Origin: UBA12087 sp964370815
GTDB taxonomy: Bacteria; Chloroflexota; Anaerolineae; Anaerolineales; Villigracilaceae
Reading direction: 5' to 3'
Length of the DNA: 64,000 nt
Assembly (NCBI GenBank): GCA_964370815.1
Contig: CAYJKQ010000001.1
Location: forward strand, 310,001-374,000
Position 1 is the first letter of the stretch. Every line of letters starts with the position of its first letter. Under the pieces are notes generated by a model. The model ran no database searches. It had not been told where the DNA came from and saw only the letters and a program-made list of their open reading frames with translations. Both the position numbers and the translations under genes were made by a program. Below are positions 53,436 through 62,329 of this stretch, one piece after another.

Positions 53436-54479
53436 CTAACTTCCTAGAAATTCTTCAAGTGATGATTTGCTGATTCGATACGAGTTACCAAGTTTTTTTG
53501 CTTTTAAATCTCCTGAAGTGATGGCTGCCATAACATCTTCTTCAGACACTTTCAACACTTTTGCAGCCTCGGAAGGTGTCATAACATCCGACATACCAGT
53601 ACTAGATACAGATGAATTGGATTGTTGTTGGCTTGCAACGGCACCTGAAGTCGCTTGTTGCATTAAATTCCCTATCCCCATACCAGCGCCAATACCAGCA
53701 GTTAATCCTGCTCCGCCACTTGGATTTTGAGCCGCATCACGCATGGCATCTGCGGCTTGAAGTTGTGTATAAGTGCTCATATCAAGCATACCCATATCCC
53801 GTAATTCCTGAGCAGATTTTTCAGAAGGTTTAAGATTACCGATATAAAAGGATATAAGGGTCAGACCGAGAGCTGAAAAATCATCCTGACCTTTCGCACG
53901 TATGCCTGCACCAATTTCCTCGGTTAATCCAATCAATTCAACAACACTTTTTGCTGAGGTTGTCTCACCCAAAATATCAGCCAGTTTTGATAAAAGAACG
54001 TTGCGTAATCGATCTTCTATTTCATTCATGTGATAAGTACCCTGAGTACCTACCACTTGGGTAACAAATTGCTGAGGGTCGCTCACTTTGAATGAGTATG
54101 ATCCAAACCCTTGTAGTAAAGCAACTCCTAATCCCATTCCTGGATTACGAACAATTATAGGTTGAGGTGTTCCCCATTTTCGATTAACAAATTCTCTCAT
54201 CGAAACAAAATATACTTCCGCTGGAAAGGGAGTTCTATCATTGAAGGCTTTCCCAATAAAATCGATGAGTTTTGGAATGTTGGCAGTGGCAATTGTATGC
54301 CGACCAGGTCCAAAGGTGTCCAGAGCATTCCCATCACGGAAAAATACTGCGTTTTGGGCTTCTCTTACGATTACCTGAGAACCTATTCGGTAATCACCTA
54401 TTCCACTCTCTGGAAAACGATGAACAATCTCATCTTTCATCTCATCCGCGTATTCTATTACATCAAAAATCCTGGCCAT
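53436..54479 (-). CDS. SPFH-domain protein with C-terminal excisionase-type helix-turn-helix
   Basis: 347 residues. Residues about 1-235 match the YdjI-like SPFH family (virion-core-protein type): EMKDEIVHRFPESG, GSQVIVREAQNAVFFRDG, FGPGRHTI, SMREFVNRKWGTP. A glycine/glutamine-rich linker (about 240-295) follows. The last 50 residues (MTPSEAAKVLKVSEEDV...LGNSYRISKSSLEEFL) are an excisionase/HTH_17-type DNA-binding motif, which also occurs in MerR-like proteins. Usual relatives end in a zinc ribbon or GYF domain. AGGAG precedes ATG 54479. Confidence 0.85.
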   Translation of the reverse strand: MARIFDVIEYADEMKDEIVHRFPESGIGDYRIGSQVIVREAQNAVFFRDGNALDTFGPGRHTIATANIPKLIDFIGKAFNDRTPFPAEVYFVSMREFVNRKWGTPQPIIVRNPGMGLGVALLQGFGSYSFKVSDPQQFVTQVVGTQGTYHMNEIEDRLRNVLLSKLADILGETTSAKSVVELIGLTEEIGAGIRAKGQDDFSALGLTLISFYIGNLKPSEKSAQELRDMGMLDMSTYTQLQAADAMRDAAQNPSGGAGLTAGIGAGMGIGNLMQQATSGAVASQQQSNSSVSSTGMSDVMTPSEAAKVLKVSEEDVMAAITSGDLKAKKLGNSYRISKSSLEEFLGS

Positions 54480-54591
54480 TTATTACTCCTTTCAAGTAAT
54501 TTTGCTGAAGTTTCCTTATTATATTCTAAGCAGCGATAGTATACAAGTAATCACATAAGATTTACGCAGGTTCGTTCCATAGGTTGCAAGA

Positions 54592-55179
54592 TCATCCTTC
54601 AATTAAACGAGTTCCACATGCCTGGCAAAACAATGCATCTGAAGTATGGTTTCGTTGGCATTTTGGACATATCCTGAGCATGGGAATTAATAATTCGCCC
54701 CCACAAGAAATACAGGAAACCGATTCGAGGGCGTTTTTGGTTTTACAATATGCGCAAACAATAGGATTTTCTGGAGCATTAATTTCACCAGCCAATGATT
54801 GAGTAAGTGCACATATATCATAAATGGTATTCCAAATTAATGGAGCAAGATTTCCCTTATTGATTTCTCCGACGATATCAGGAATTGCTGATATTATGGA
54901 TATGGGATTGGATGATGCTCGTTCAAAGATATCACTTGCGTCGGCTATTTTGTCTAACCAATTTCGGTCTCGTCCCATTGTAACTAGTACACCTCCTGCT
55001 GTCTCAGTGATGTTGATTGTGATTGGTGTGCCATGCTTGGATCCAATTTGTACCAAGGCAGATTCCCCTTTCACCTCTAAATGTGTACGATGTTGTCGGT
55101 CGTTAAACCTTGCAGATAAATGATCTGCCAGGGCTGCAGCTTTTATACCTCCATGAAACATCCGTTGATTATTTGGCAA
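54592..55179 (-). CDS. Protein with C-terminal double zinc ribbon
   Basis: 195 residues from TTG 55179, or 189 from ATG 55161. The N-terminal ~130 residues form an unrecognised region with LEVKGESALVQIG and a DIVGEINKGNLAP helix. The C-terminus has two CxxC...CxxC ribbons: CAYCKTKN...CISCGG and CPKCQRN...CQACG. It begins 2 nt after xdhC, so it is the last gene of the long F420/molybdenum-hydroxylase operon; its role there is unknown. Confidence 0.75.
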   Translation of the reverse strand: MPNNQRMFHGGIKAAALADHLSARFNDRQHRTHLEVKGESALVQIGSKHGTPITINITETAGGVLVTMGRDRNWLDKIADASDIFERASSNPISIISAIPDIVGEINKGNLAPLIWNTIYDICALTQSLAGEINAPENPIVCAYCKTKNALESVSCISCGGELLIPMLRICPKCQRNHTSDALFCQACGTRLIEG

Positions 55180-55181
55180 TT

Positions 55182-55979
55182 TCAGGGTTTCTCCTTCATT
55201 AAAATCCCAGTTCCATTTCTCTGTATCATTAGAATCTCAGCCAAAATACTGACTGCTATCTCTTCGGGTGTTTCTGCGTTTAATTCAAGGCCGATGGGTG
55301 AGTGAACTCTTGAAAGTTCTTCTCGAGTTACTCCATTGATTAGGAGTTGCTTTACAGTTTCAGACCATCGCCGTTTGGATCCAATAACTCCAATATAGCC
55401 TGCTGATGTTTTCAACAGAGCTGGTAGTCCTGCAATATCAGTTGAAGCCCCGCGTGTTGTTAAAATCAGATAGGTTTGATCAGTAATTGTTAATTGTTCA
55501 GGCAGGTTCTTCATCTCCGTTGGATAATAATTGTCTGCACCTGGATTGGTTTCCGGTGAACAGAAACCAGGTCTGTCATCTGAAATTGCTACCCGATAGC
55601 CGAGCCATTTAGAAAGGTGAGCAACAGCTTTCCCTACGTGTCCAGTTCCAATAACAACAATTAAAGGTGATGGGTTAATTGGCTCAATAAAAATCATCAC
55701 TTGGCCTCCACAGATACCAACATCGCCGCGTTCTGGATCAGTCATGTTGTATTCAATTAACTTGGGTTTATTGTTGCTAATAACAAGTTTAGCCTCAATA
55801 ACTGTTTGATTTTCTAATTCACCACCGCCAATGGTTCCAATTATAGATCCATCAGGATAAACCAGCATTTTGCTTGTAGAATGACGTGGTGTTGAGCCAC
55901 TCGTCTTGACAACTGTGCAAAGAGCAGCTGATTTAGAATCTTGTTCTAATTCGAAAAGGGCTTGAAATATAGATTTCAT
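55182..55979 (-). CDS. XdhC/CoxI-type molybdenum hydroxylase maturation factor
   Basis: 265 residues. The N-terminal XdhC/CoxI region has VVKTSGSTPRH, then GTIGGGELE and the conserved ICGGQVMIFIEP (with Cys that can bind the cofactor); the C-terminal Rossmann domain has VIGTGHVGKAVAHLSKWLGY, DDRPGF, and IGVIGSKRRW. XdhC holds the molybdenum cofactor, protects it during sulfuration and hands it to xanthine-dehydrogenase-type enzymes, which fits the adjacent gene (21 nt upstream). Confidence 0.93.
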   Translation of the reverse strand: MKSIFQALFELEQDSKSAALCTVVKTSGSTPRHSTSKMLVYPDGSIIGTIGGGELENQTVIEAKLVISNNKPKLIEYNMTDPERGDVGICGGQVMIFIEPINPSPLIVVIGTGHVGKAVAHLSKWLGYRVAISDDRPGFCSPETNPGADNYYPTEMKNLPEQLTITDQTYLILTTRGASTDIAGLPALLKTSAGYIGVIGSKRRWSETVKQLLINGVTREELSRVHSPIGLELNAETPEEIAVSILAEILMIQRNGTGILMKEKP

Positions 55980-56000
55980 AAAATAGGTATCATTTTTCCA

Positions 56001-58895
56001 TTATTTCTGTCTTAAAGTGCGCCATACCTTTTCTGGCGTAATAGGCAATGTATCAATGTCAATTCCAATGGCATCCCAAATAGCATTTCCGATAGCTGGT
56101 GCAACGCCATCTAAAGGGATCTCGGCAACTGCCTTAACTCCAAAGGGGTGACTGGGCTCATTTGTTTCGACGAAAATTGATTTGAGTATAGGCATTTCAT
56201 TCGATCTGTAGATGTGATAGTCTGATAGGTTTTTTTCCCTGGCATTCCCTTGATTGTCATAAACCATTTCTTCGCACATTGCATACCCTAGTGCTTGGGT
56301 CATACCACCTTCAATTTGTCCAAATGCAGTGCTTGGATTGATGATCTGACCTGAATCGACAGCCATTACTAGTTGATCAACAGTAACTTGACCGGTTTCG
56401 GTATCAACTGATACTTCTGCAAATTGAGCTGCAAATGGAGGCGGGGAGCTTTCTGCCACAAATGAGGATACTGCCATGATCTGTTCTTGTTTAAAATGAT
56501 GTAAAGTGCTCAATGCGATTTCAGATAATGTGACAAATTTCCCGTCGGGAGTATTAGCTCTCCTGTCAGATAATTCTATCTGAGTATGATCTGGAACATT
56601 AAGTAATTCCGACGCCCGAATTTTGATCCGTTCCGCAACTTTCTTTGCTGCTTGAATAACAGCTGTGCCAGAAACATAAGTTGTACTGGAAGCATAAGCG
56701 CCTTTATCAAATGGAGTGAAATCAGTATCTGAAGAATAAGTAATAATATCCTCCAAAGGTACACCTAGTATTTCGGCAGCCATTTGCCCAAGAACTGTAT
56801 CTGAGCCTGTACCTAGATCTGTTGCCCCGACAAGCAGGTTAAATGAGCCATCGTCGTTCATTTTGATTGAGGCTCCTCCCATATCAAGGTACGGGATGGC
56901 AGTTCCTTGCATCACCAAAGCAGCACCTATTCCTTTACGGATGGATGATTTAACCGGATTGTGGAGATCAGAATTTGAGTCGTGCCAACTTTGATTTTTA
57001 TATTTCTTGTCCCACGCTATCGCTAATTTACCTTGTTTGGTACATTCCTCCAAGCCAACTGTATTAATTACTTCCGGACGAGGTTCACGACCCTCGTTCC
57101 AGGCTGTACTAAACGGATGTTTTTCTCCTGCGTGGATGGCATTTTTTAAGCGGAACTCCAAAGGATCCAACCCTAGTTTATATGCAATTTTTTCCATATG
57201 TCGTTCCAGTGGCCAGAATCCTTGTGGAACACCATAGCCTCGATAAGCACCGGAAGGTGGTGTGTTAGTGTAAACAACATCAGCATAAAATCTGATGTTC
57301 GGTGATTTACGATATTCTCCATCGCCGACGTAAAGAGCCATTGCTTTATGACCTGTATTACCGGTTACTGTTAGACCATGACATCCAAAGGAACCTGTAT
57401 CAGAGAGAACGATCATTTCATTGGCTGTGATCGTGCCGTCTTTTTTGACCCCTGTTTTCATATGAATTTTCATCGGGTGCCGAGATCTCGATGAAGTGAA
57501 CTCTTCTTCACGAGTAAACTCTAAGAAAACAGGTTTTTTCGTGGCAATAGTCAAATGAGCCGCAATATCCTCAATTAAAATCTCCTGTTTTCCACCAAAA
57601 CCACCACCAATACGAGGTTTTATTACGCGAATTCTTTTTACAGGCAAATTCAAAACTGGCGCCAAGACTCTTCGAATGTGAAATGGTACCTGTGTACTCG
57701 TTCGAATAACAAGACGATCATCTTCATCCCAATACGAGATAACAACATGAGGTTCAAGATGAGTTTGTTGAACTTTTGAAACTTCGTATTCTCCTTCGTA
57801 AATTTCATCAGCTTCCGCAAATCCTTTTTCAACATTTCCGATATTTATCCGAATTTCAGCAGCAAGATTCTTTTTTGGATCGGAGTCTGCAAAATTCTTA
57901 AATTCTATTTCATCATGCAAAACAGGTGCGCCATTTTTCTGGGAATCAGCAGGATTTAGGATGGGATCAAGGAGTTCATACTCAACTTTTATAAGTTTAA
58001 TTGCTTCTTGCGCAATTTCAATACTCTCAGCTGCAACAAATGCAACTCTATCACCAACAAAACGAACCTTATTATCCAATGAAAATGTATCCAATGGTCC
58101 TGGGATTGGATCCGATTGACCGGCGGAGGAGAAAATTACACGGGGAATATCTTTCCAAGTTAATACTGCTGCAACGCCAGGTAAAGCAACCGCTTGCCTC
58201 GTGTCAATATTTTTTATTCGCGCATGCGCATGGGGACTGAATAATACTTTGGCATATAACATCCCCTTTTTATCAATGTCAGCTGTAAAAGCTGGTTTTC
58301 CCTGGGCTAATTTTGTCGCATCGCTTTTAACTTCAGATTTTCCAACTACTTGTAATGATAATTTTGAATCAAGTTTAATCAATGAATTTGAACTTAATAT
58401 AATAGGTATTTCATTCCGCATTATAGAAGAGGCAAGCATGACTGCCTCAACTGGTTTTTGATACCCAGTGCACCTGCATAATACACCTGAAAGTGCTTCT
58501 CGGATTTCTTCTTCACTGGGGTTGATATTTTTATCCAGAAGCGCTTTTGAGGCGAGCAGTTGAGCTGGAGTGCAATATCCACATTGAATAGCTCCAGTCT
58601 TGATAAATGCAACCTGTAAGGGGTGCAATCCAGTTGATTTTTTCCAACCTTGCTCGGGCATTTCACCCAAGGCTTCAGCTGTTACTATTTTATGCCCTTC
58701 TGCCTGTGCAGCTAGCATTAGGCTTGAGTTTATTGGTACTCCATCAAGTAATACAGTGTCAACACCGGATAAACCATGCTCATCACCAAATTTAATGGAA
58801 TAGTAACCTGCATTCCTTAATAGATTAAATAATGTGGATACAGGAGATATAGTGAATTCATGTTCTATACCATTAATAAATAGGTTAATCTTCAT
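56001..58895 (-). CDS. Fused Fe-S/molybdenum hydroxylase subunit (xanthine dehydrogenase family)
   Basis: 964 residues: [2Fe-2S] small subunit (about 1-155) fused to the Mo-binding large subunit (about 190-960). Cluster II ligands are intact: Cys105-x2-Cys108 and Cys140-x-Cys142. At the plant-ferredoxin cluster, where C-x4-C-x2-C-x11-C is expected, residues 38, 43, 46 and 58 are Asp, Ser, Asp, Ser, with the spacing fully kept. The Mo part shows RIGGGFGGKQE, GAYRGYGVPQG, GATDLGTGSDTV and AVAEIP, whose Glu fits the catalytic base. The substrate (purine, nicotinate or other) is unknown. TGGAG precedes ATG 58895. Confidence 0.9.
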   Translation of the reverse strand: MKINLFINGIEHEFTISPVSTLFNLLRNAGYYSIKFGDEHGLSGVDTVLLDGVPINSSLMLAAQAEGHKIVTAEALGEMPEQGWKKSTGLHPLQVAFIKTGAIQCGYCTPAQLLASKALLDKNINPSEEEIREALSGVLCRCTGYQKPVEAVMLASSIMRNEIPIILSSNSLIKLDSKLSLQVVGKSEVKSDATKLAQGKPAFTADIDKKGMLYAKVLFSPHAHARIKNIDTRQAVALPGVAAVLTWKDIPRVIFSSAGQSDPIPGPLDTFSLDNKVRFVGDRVAFVAAESIEIAQEAIKLIKVEYELLDPILNPADSQKNGAPVLHDEIEFKNFADSDPKKNLAAEIRINIGNVEKGFAEADEIYEGEYEVSKVQQTHLEPHVVISYWDEDDRLVIRTSTQVPFHIRRVLAPVLNLPVKRIRVIKPRIGGGFGGKQEILIEDIAAHLTIATKKPVFLEFTREEEFTSSRSRHPMKIHMKTGVKKDGTITANEMIVLSDTGSFGCHGLTVTGNTGHKAMALYVGDGEYRKSPNIRFYADVVYTNTPPSGAYRGYGVPQGFWPLERHMEKIAYKLGLDPLEFRLKNAIHAGEKHPFSTAWNEGREPRPEVINTVGLEECTKQGKLAIAWDKKYKNQSWHDSNSDLHNPVKSSIRKGIGAALVMQGTAIPYLDMGGASIKMNDDGSFNLLVGATDLGTGSDTVLGQMAAEILGVPLEDIITYSSDTDFTPFDKGAYASSTTYVSGTAVIQAAKKVAERIKIRASELLNVPDHTQIELSDRRANTPDGKFVTLSEIALSTLHHFKQEQIMAVSSFVAESSPPPFAAQFAEVSVDTETGQVTVDQLVMAVDSGQIINPSTAFGQIEGGMTQALGYAMCEEMVYDNQGNAREKNLSDYHIYRSNEMPILKSIFVETNEPSHPFGVKAVAEIPLDGVAPAIGNAIWDAIGIDIDTLPITPEKVWRTLRQK

Positions 58896-58899
58896 ATGT

Positions 58900-59358
58900 T
58901 TATTCTCCAGAGAAACTTCGACTTACCAGGTGAATAGGAACTGACACAACTGCAGAAACGCTTCCAATAATTTCAATAAACAGACATTGTATTAGGGCAG
59001 CCAGGTACATACTGAGCATGTTGGGCGATGTACAAGAAACAAGGGGACCAACAATTGCATAATTAAAATTAATAGGAAAGGCGACTATAAATATTAAGGA
59101 GACAGTAATAGATAACGTGGTTAGAGAAATTCGCATTGGTGATCTAAAAAATGTTTTTAAGAAGATGTCTAGTAATAGCCAGCTAATTAAAGCAGTATCA
59201 ACTCTAAGTGAATCGATAAGTATGATAACAACTTTGGGAGTAATAACAGGACCTGTTTTTTCTACAGGTATTGGAGGTGAATTTGACAAAAGTGAGCGGT
59301 AATTATAAAGAGATTGCATCAAATTTGTCGCCAATAGATATGCACCACCTGCTTGCAT
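58900..59358 (-). pseudogene. ORF between hydroxylase subunits; N-terminus like an alkaline-phosphatase-superfamily protein
   Basis: About 152 codons from ATG 59358 (a TTG at 59391 is also in frame). The first ~55 residues have a hydrophobic start, LYNYRSLLSNSPPIP and KVVIILIDSLRVDTAL. The last motif looks like the metal-binding beginning of alkaline-phosphatase-superfamily enzymes (V-D-x-LR-x-D-T). What follows is not that family: it is hydrophobic, with no metal or catalytic motif, and ends shortly before the next gene. A gene fusion by deletion, or a real small membrane protein, are both possible. It lies 40 nt after the FAD subunit gene and 4 nt before the Mo subunit gene. Confidence 0.4.
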
Positions 59359-59398
59359 AGTAAAATTAATTTTTCGATCAAGTATGGACAACTTTTTT

Positions 59399-60154
59399 TC
59401 ATTTAAGTCCAGAATTTATCATTAAGATGCATCTACAGGATAAGACATAAGCCATTTCAGAACGATATTCTGCTGAAGCCCACTCATCTTCTGCGTTGTT
59501 GTAGGAGCTTTTTGCCGCTGCAGCAATGTTGTCTGTAATAGATCCATCGATAACGAGAAGGGGTTGTGTTCCATAACCGCCTAACGCTAGCCTGGTTCGT
59601 CCATTTGTCATGGTGGACAAGGCAGCACATACGATTGGGCGATCCAACGGGGTTCGGGCAACATAAGCAAAGCTAAAAGATTGTTCATTGGGTACGATTA
59701 TCGTTGTGATAAGACGTTCTCTTGGGAATTTTGTGCGAAAAGTAAAAAAATCGGATAATAAAACTTCTTCCCGATCCGGCTCAAGGAGTATCTTTGCATT
59801 TAAAGCTAACAAGGAAGTAGCGACCGGTGATCGACCATTGCAAATAAACAATAAACCACCCAAACTCGCAGAATTTCTAATATTTAATGGACCTTCAAGC
59901 ATAATAGCGGTTCTAAAAAAATCGGGAATTTGTTTATATTGTAAAAGTTGTTGTAGTTTAGTGGTTGAACCAATTTCAATTTTATTATTCTTAACTTCGA
60001 TTTTATCCAAATCCAGGTTCTGAAGATCAACAACATTAAATTGCCCCCGGATTTTTGAATTAATGTAGGTCCCGCCTGCAAGCGGGATCGTATTTGATCC
60101 TCTCAAGAGAAGAAAGGCTTCAGCCAGTGATTGTGGTCGATAATAATGAGCCAT
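59399..60154 (-). CDS. FAD-binding subunit of the molybdenum hydroxylase (CoxM/XdhB type)
   Basis: 251 residues. N-terminal FAD region: YYRPQSLAEAFLLL, then the glycine loop LAGGTYINSKIRG (the TIGAGT-like motif of CoxM), IGSTTKLQQLL, and the second FAD loop NIRNSASLGGLLFICNG. The C-terminal domain has LALGGYGTQPL and ends with a helix. It accepts electrons from the Fe-S clusters of the 964-residue subunit. It lies 16 nt downstream of the thioesterase gene. Confidence 0.9.
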   Translation of the reverse strand: MAHYYRPQSLAEAFLLLRGSNTIPLAGGTYINSKIRGQFNVVDLQNLDLDKIEVKNNKIEIGSTTKLQQLLQYKQIPDFFRTAIMLEGPLNIRNSASLGGLLFICNGRSPVATSLLALNAKILLEPDREEVLLSDFFTFRTKFPRERLITTIIVPNEQSFSFAYVARTPLDRPIVCAALSTMTNGRTRLALGGYGTQPLLVIDGSITDNIAAAAKSSYNNAEDEWASAEYRSEMAYVLSCRCILMINSGLK

Positions 60155-60170
60155 AGGTAAATGTCCTTTT

Positions 60171-60635
60171 TCAATCAGGAATAATTCTCCATCCGAGGGT
60201 ATCTAATTCAACTTGCCCAAGTAAGTCAGGGGGAACATCAATTAACAGAGTGGTGGCTTCAGCTAGTAGTTCACCATTTTCATTGTAAATTCCAGCCCAT
60301 CCTTCAGCCATTTTTCCTTTCGCCTTACAAGCTTTTCCAACAATACGTAATGGTACTCCAATGGGAACGTTTTTTCGGTATCTAACTTCCAATTTTCCCG
60401 TAAACATAAACCGGGGAGATGAAGGGTTTCCCATTAAAGCACGTCCACTAATTTCATCCAATATTGCAGCGACGATCCCTCCGTGAAGCATTCCAGGATA
60501 GCCTTGAAAATGGTCTGGAGCAGTGTATGTAGTCTCGACTGAACCATCTTCTGTATCGTAAATCTTAAGCTTTAAGCCAATCGGATTTTCTATGCCACAA
60601 ATAAAACAATGTAATGAATTAGGTTGTTTTCCCAT
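60171..60635 (-). CDS. Hotdog-fold acyl-CoA thioesterase (PaaI-like)
   Basis: About 154 residues from ATG 60635; a TTG at 60665 is in frame but adds an untypical lead. It has the PaaI hotdog pattern: CFICGIENPIGLKL, GMLHGGIVAAILDEISGRAL (the central helix with the catalytic acid), LEVRYRKNVPIG, and a C-terminal strand. The CxxC near the start may bind zinc. It probably hydrolyses an acyl-CoA or other thioester. In an operon with an LLM oxidoreductase and a Mo hydroxylase, the substrate may be their product. Confidence 0.85.
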   Translation of the reverse strand: MGKQPNSLHCFICGIENPIGLKLKIYDTEDGSVETTYTAPDHFQGYPGMLHGGIVAAILDEISGRALMGNPSSPRFMFTGKLEVRYRKNVPIGVPLRIVGKACKAKGKMAEGWAGIYNENGELLAEATTLLIDVPPDLLGQVELDTLGWRIIPD

Positions 60636-60690
60636 AAGAATTTCCAAATAGGTGTTAATTGGCAATTATTATCAATAATTGGATGGAGTG

Positions 60691-61689
60691 TTATATCGAT
60701 GAAAATGTATCAATAAGCAATTTTACATTACCACCTGCCGGATATAAAATCGGACATGTACAACCCCGTTTGATATATTCTTTTACTTTTAAACGAGCCT
60801 CGTCAGGAGTTCCCGAAGCGGTGATTTGACCTACCAATTCATCAGGAACCAGGTGCTTGGCGTGATTTATCTGCTCTTTTGTTGCTGGCCAACCCAGGAT
60901 GGATTGAATTTTAGAGACAATTTCCAACGAAACACCTGAGGCTTTGGCGATATGTGGCTGTTGAGCAAGGTATTGACATAAAAGCATCTTTGAGGTTTCA
61001 AATGCTTGATCATGGTCAAAATCAACAGAGCAGACAACTAGTTGAGGTCTATCGATACTTTCAAAGGTTCTTCCGGATTTATTAGATCCCACTGCCAACA
61101 TTTCTAACGCCCTATCGTTATATTCCGGGGGAACGCAATAATTTAAAACCACTCCATCTGCGATTTCTCCAGCCATTTCCATCATCTTATCGCCTGTAGC
61201 GCCTATCATAATTGGGACATGCCTTGGTTCACGTCTTCCATGAACCACATCGAGTTCAATACCATCCACATGATGAAATTCTCCATGAAAAGTAACCCGC
61301 TCCATATTTAGTAATCGTCTCAAAATTTCTATGGTTTCACGCATCGCAAGAAGCGGTTTACGTCGATCAATTCCGACATTTTTTGCCAATGGATCCCACC
61401 AAGCGCCAATTCCACAGATTATTCGATCTTGTGCTAGATCATCAAGCGTAAGAAATGTCGCTGCCAATAATCCAATATTCCTCGTCCAATTGTTAATTAC
61501 TCCGGAACCGATTTTAATCTTTTCGGTCACAGCCGCATATGCTGCCATTGGAACTATTGCGTCTCGAACCAATCTTGATTCTGCTTGCCAGATTGCTTCA
61601 AATCCATGCAATTCAGCATACTTGGCATAATCCAATCCGTCCCTCAGGTCGTGGGAATCTTGCAGATAAAGTGCGATTCGTTGCGACAT
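60691..61689 (-). CDS. LLM-class F420-dependent oxidoreductase (Mer-like)
   Basis: 332 residues. Looks like methylene-tetrahydromethanopterin reductase-type LLM proteins: AELHGFEAIWQAESRLVRD, KIKIGSGVINNWTRN (the non-prolyl cis-peptide region that positions F420), LDDLAQDRIICGIGAWWDP, HGRREPRHVPIMIGATGDKMMEMAGEIADGVVLNY. A direct link to F420 is supported by its place immediately after cofC, cofD and cofE. Its exact substrate is not known. Confidence 0.88.
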   Translation of the reverse strand: MSQRIALYLQDSHDLRDGLDYAKYAELHGFEAIWQAESRLVRDAIVPMAAYAAVTEKIKIGSGVINNWTRNIGLLAATFLTLDDLAQDRIICGIGAWWDPLAKNVGIDRRKPLLAMRETIEILRRLLNMERVTFHGEFHHVDGIELDVVHGRREPRHVPIMIGATGDKMMEMAGEIADGVVLNYCVPPEYNDRALEMLAVGSNKSGRTFESIDRPQLVVCSVDFDHDQAFETSKMLLCQYLAQQPHIAKASGVSLEIVSKIQSILGWPATKEQINHAKHLVPDELVGQITASGTPDEARLKVKEYIKRGCTCPILYPAGGNVKLLIDTFSSI

Positions 61690-61719
61690 GTTATCTTCTC
61701 CTAGAATTAAAACTAGATA

Positions 61720-62325
61720 TTATTCAAATCCTTGAAGCTTATCTAACATTTGAAGATCTTCTGGGATATCAAGATCAAAAGCCAAGGATGGTAAGTTTAC
61801 GATCTCGAGCCTTGCACCTGCTAACTTGGCATTGCGACAATGTCTTTCAAATGAGTTTGGGCCAAAATCATACTCGATAAGTCCAGCTGGAGAGATCAGT
61901 AAAGCATTCGTGCCTTCTTCGTGCCTATCTGGGGATATAACCACTACCGGAGGGTTCGAAGCTGCTTCAATTAGTGAGAGAATGTCATATTTTGAAAGTA
62001 AAGGTAAGTCTGCTGGGAGAATTAAAACTCCATAGATTGCGTGTAGTTGAGCGAAAATTGTAGCCCTTGTAAGAGCGGTATTTAACCTTGGTGAACCATT
62101 CTCCAGTACAGTTTTTGCGCCATGATCTCTGGAAATTGAAAGAACATTTGAATCGCGACTGACTACCAGGACTTGGCTTATTTCTGAGATTTCTGACAAG
62201 GTTGTTAGGGTATGTACAAGTAATCTAGTATTGAGCTTTATTCGATCATCTTCTGAGATAGTACCCGCAAGTCGGGATTTTCCCAGGTTAAATGGTTTTA
62301 CGGGAACGATTGCCCAAATGGTCAT
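61720..62325 (-). CDS. cofC: 2-phospho-L-lactate guanylyltransferase CofC
   Basis: 201 residues. Nucleotidyltransferase start AIVPVKPFNLGKSRLAG with the phosphate-binding loop and the Lys of the GKSRLA motif, then LPADLPLL (acidic metal site), and NALLISP. CofC links GTP with 2-phospholactate (or phosphoenolpyruvate) to make the F420 side-chain precursor. Its stop is 30 nt before the LLM gene; its start is 4 nt after cofD. Confidence 0.93.
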   Translation of the reverse strand: MTIWAIVPVKPFNLGKSRLAGTISEDDRIKLNTRLLVHTLTTLSEISEISQVLVVSRDSNVLSISRDHGAKTVLENGSPRLNTALTRATIFAQLHAIYGVLILPADLPLLSKYDILSLIEAASNPPVVVISPDRHEEGTNALLISPAGLIEYDFGPNSFERHCRNAKLAGARLEIVNLPSLAFDLDIPEDLQMLDKLQGFE

Positions 62326-62329
62326 TTTG

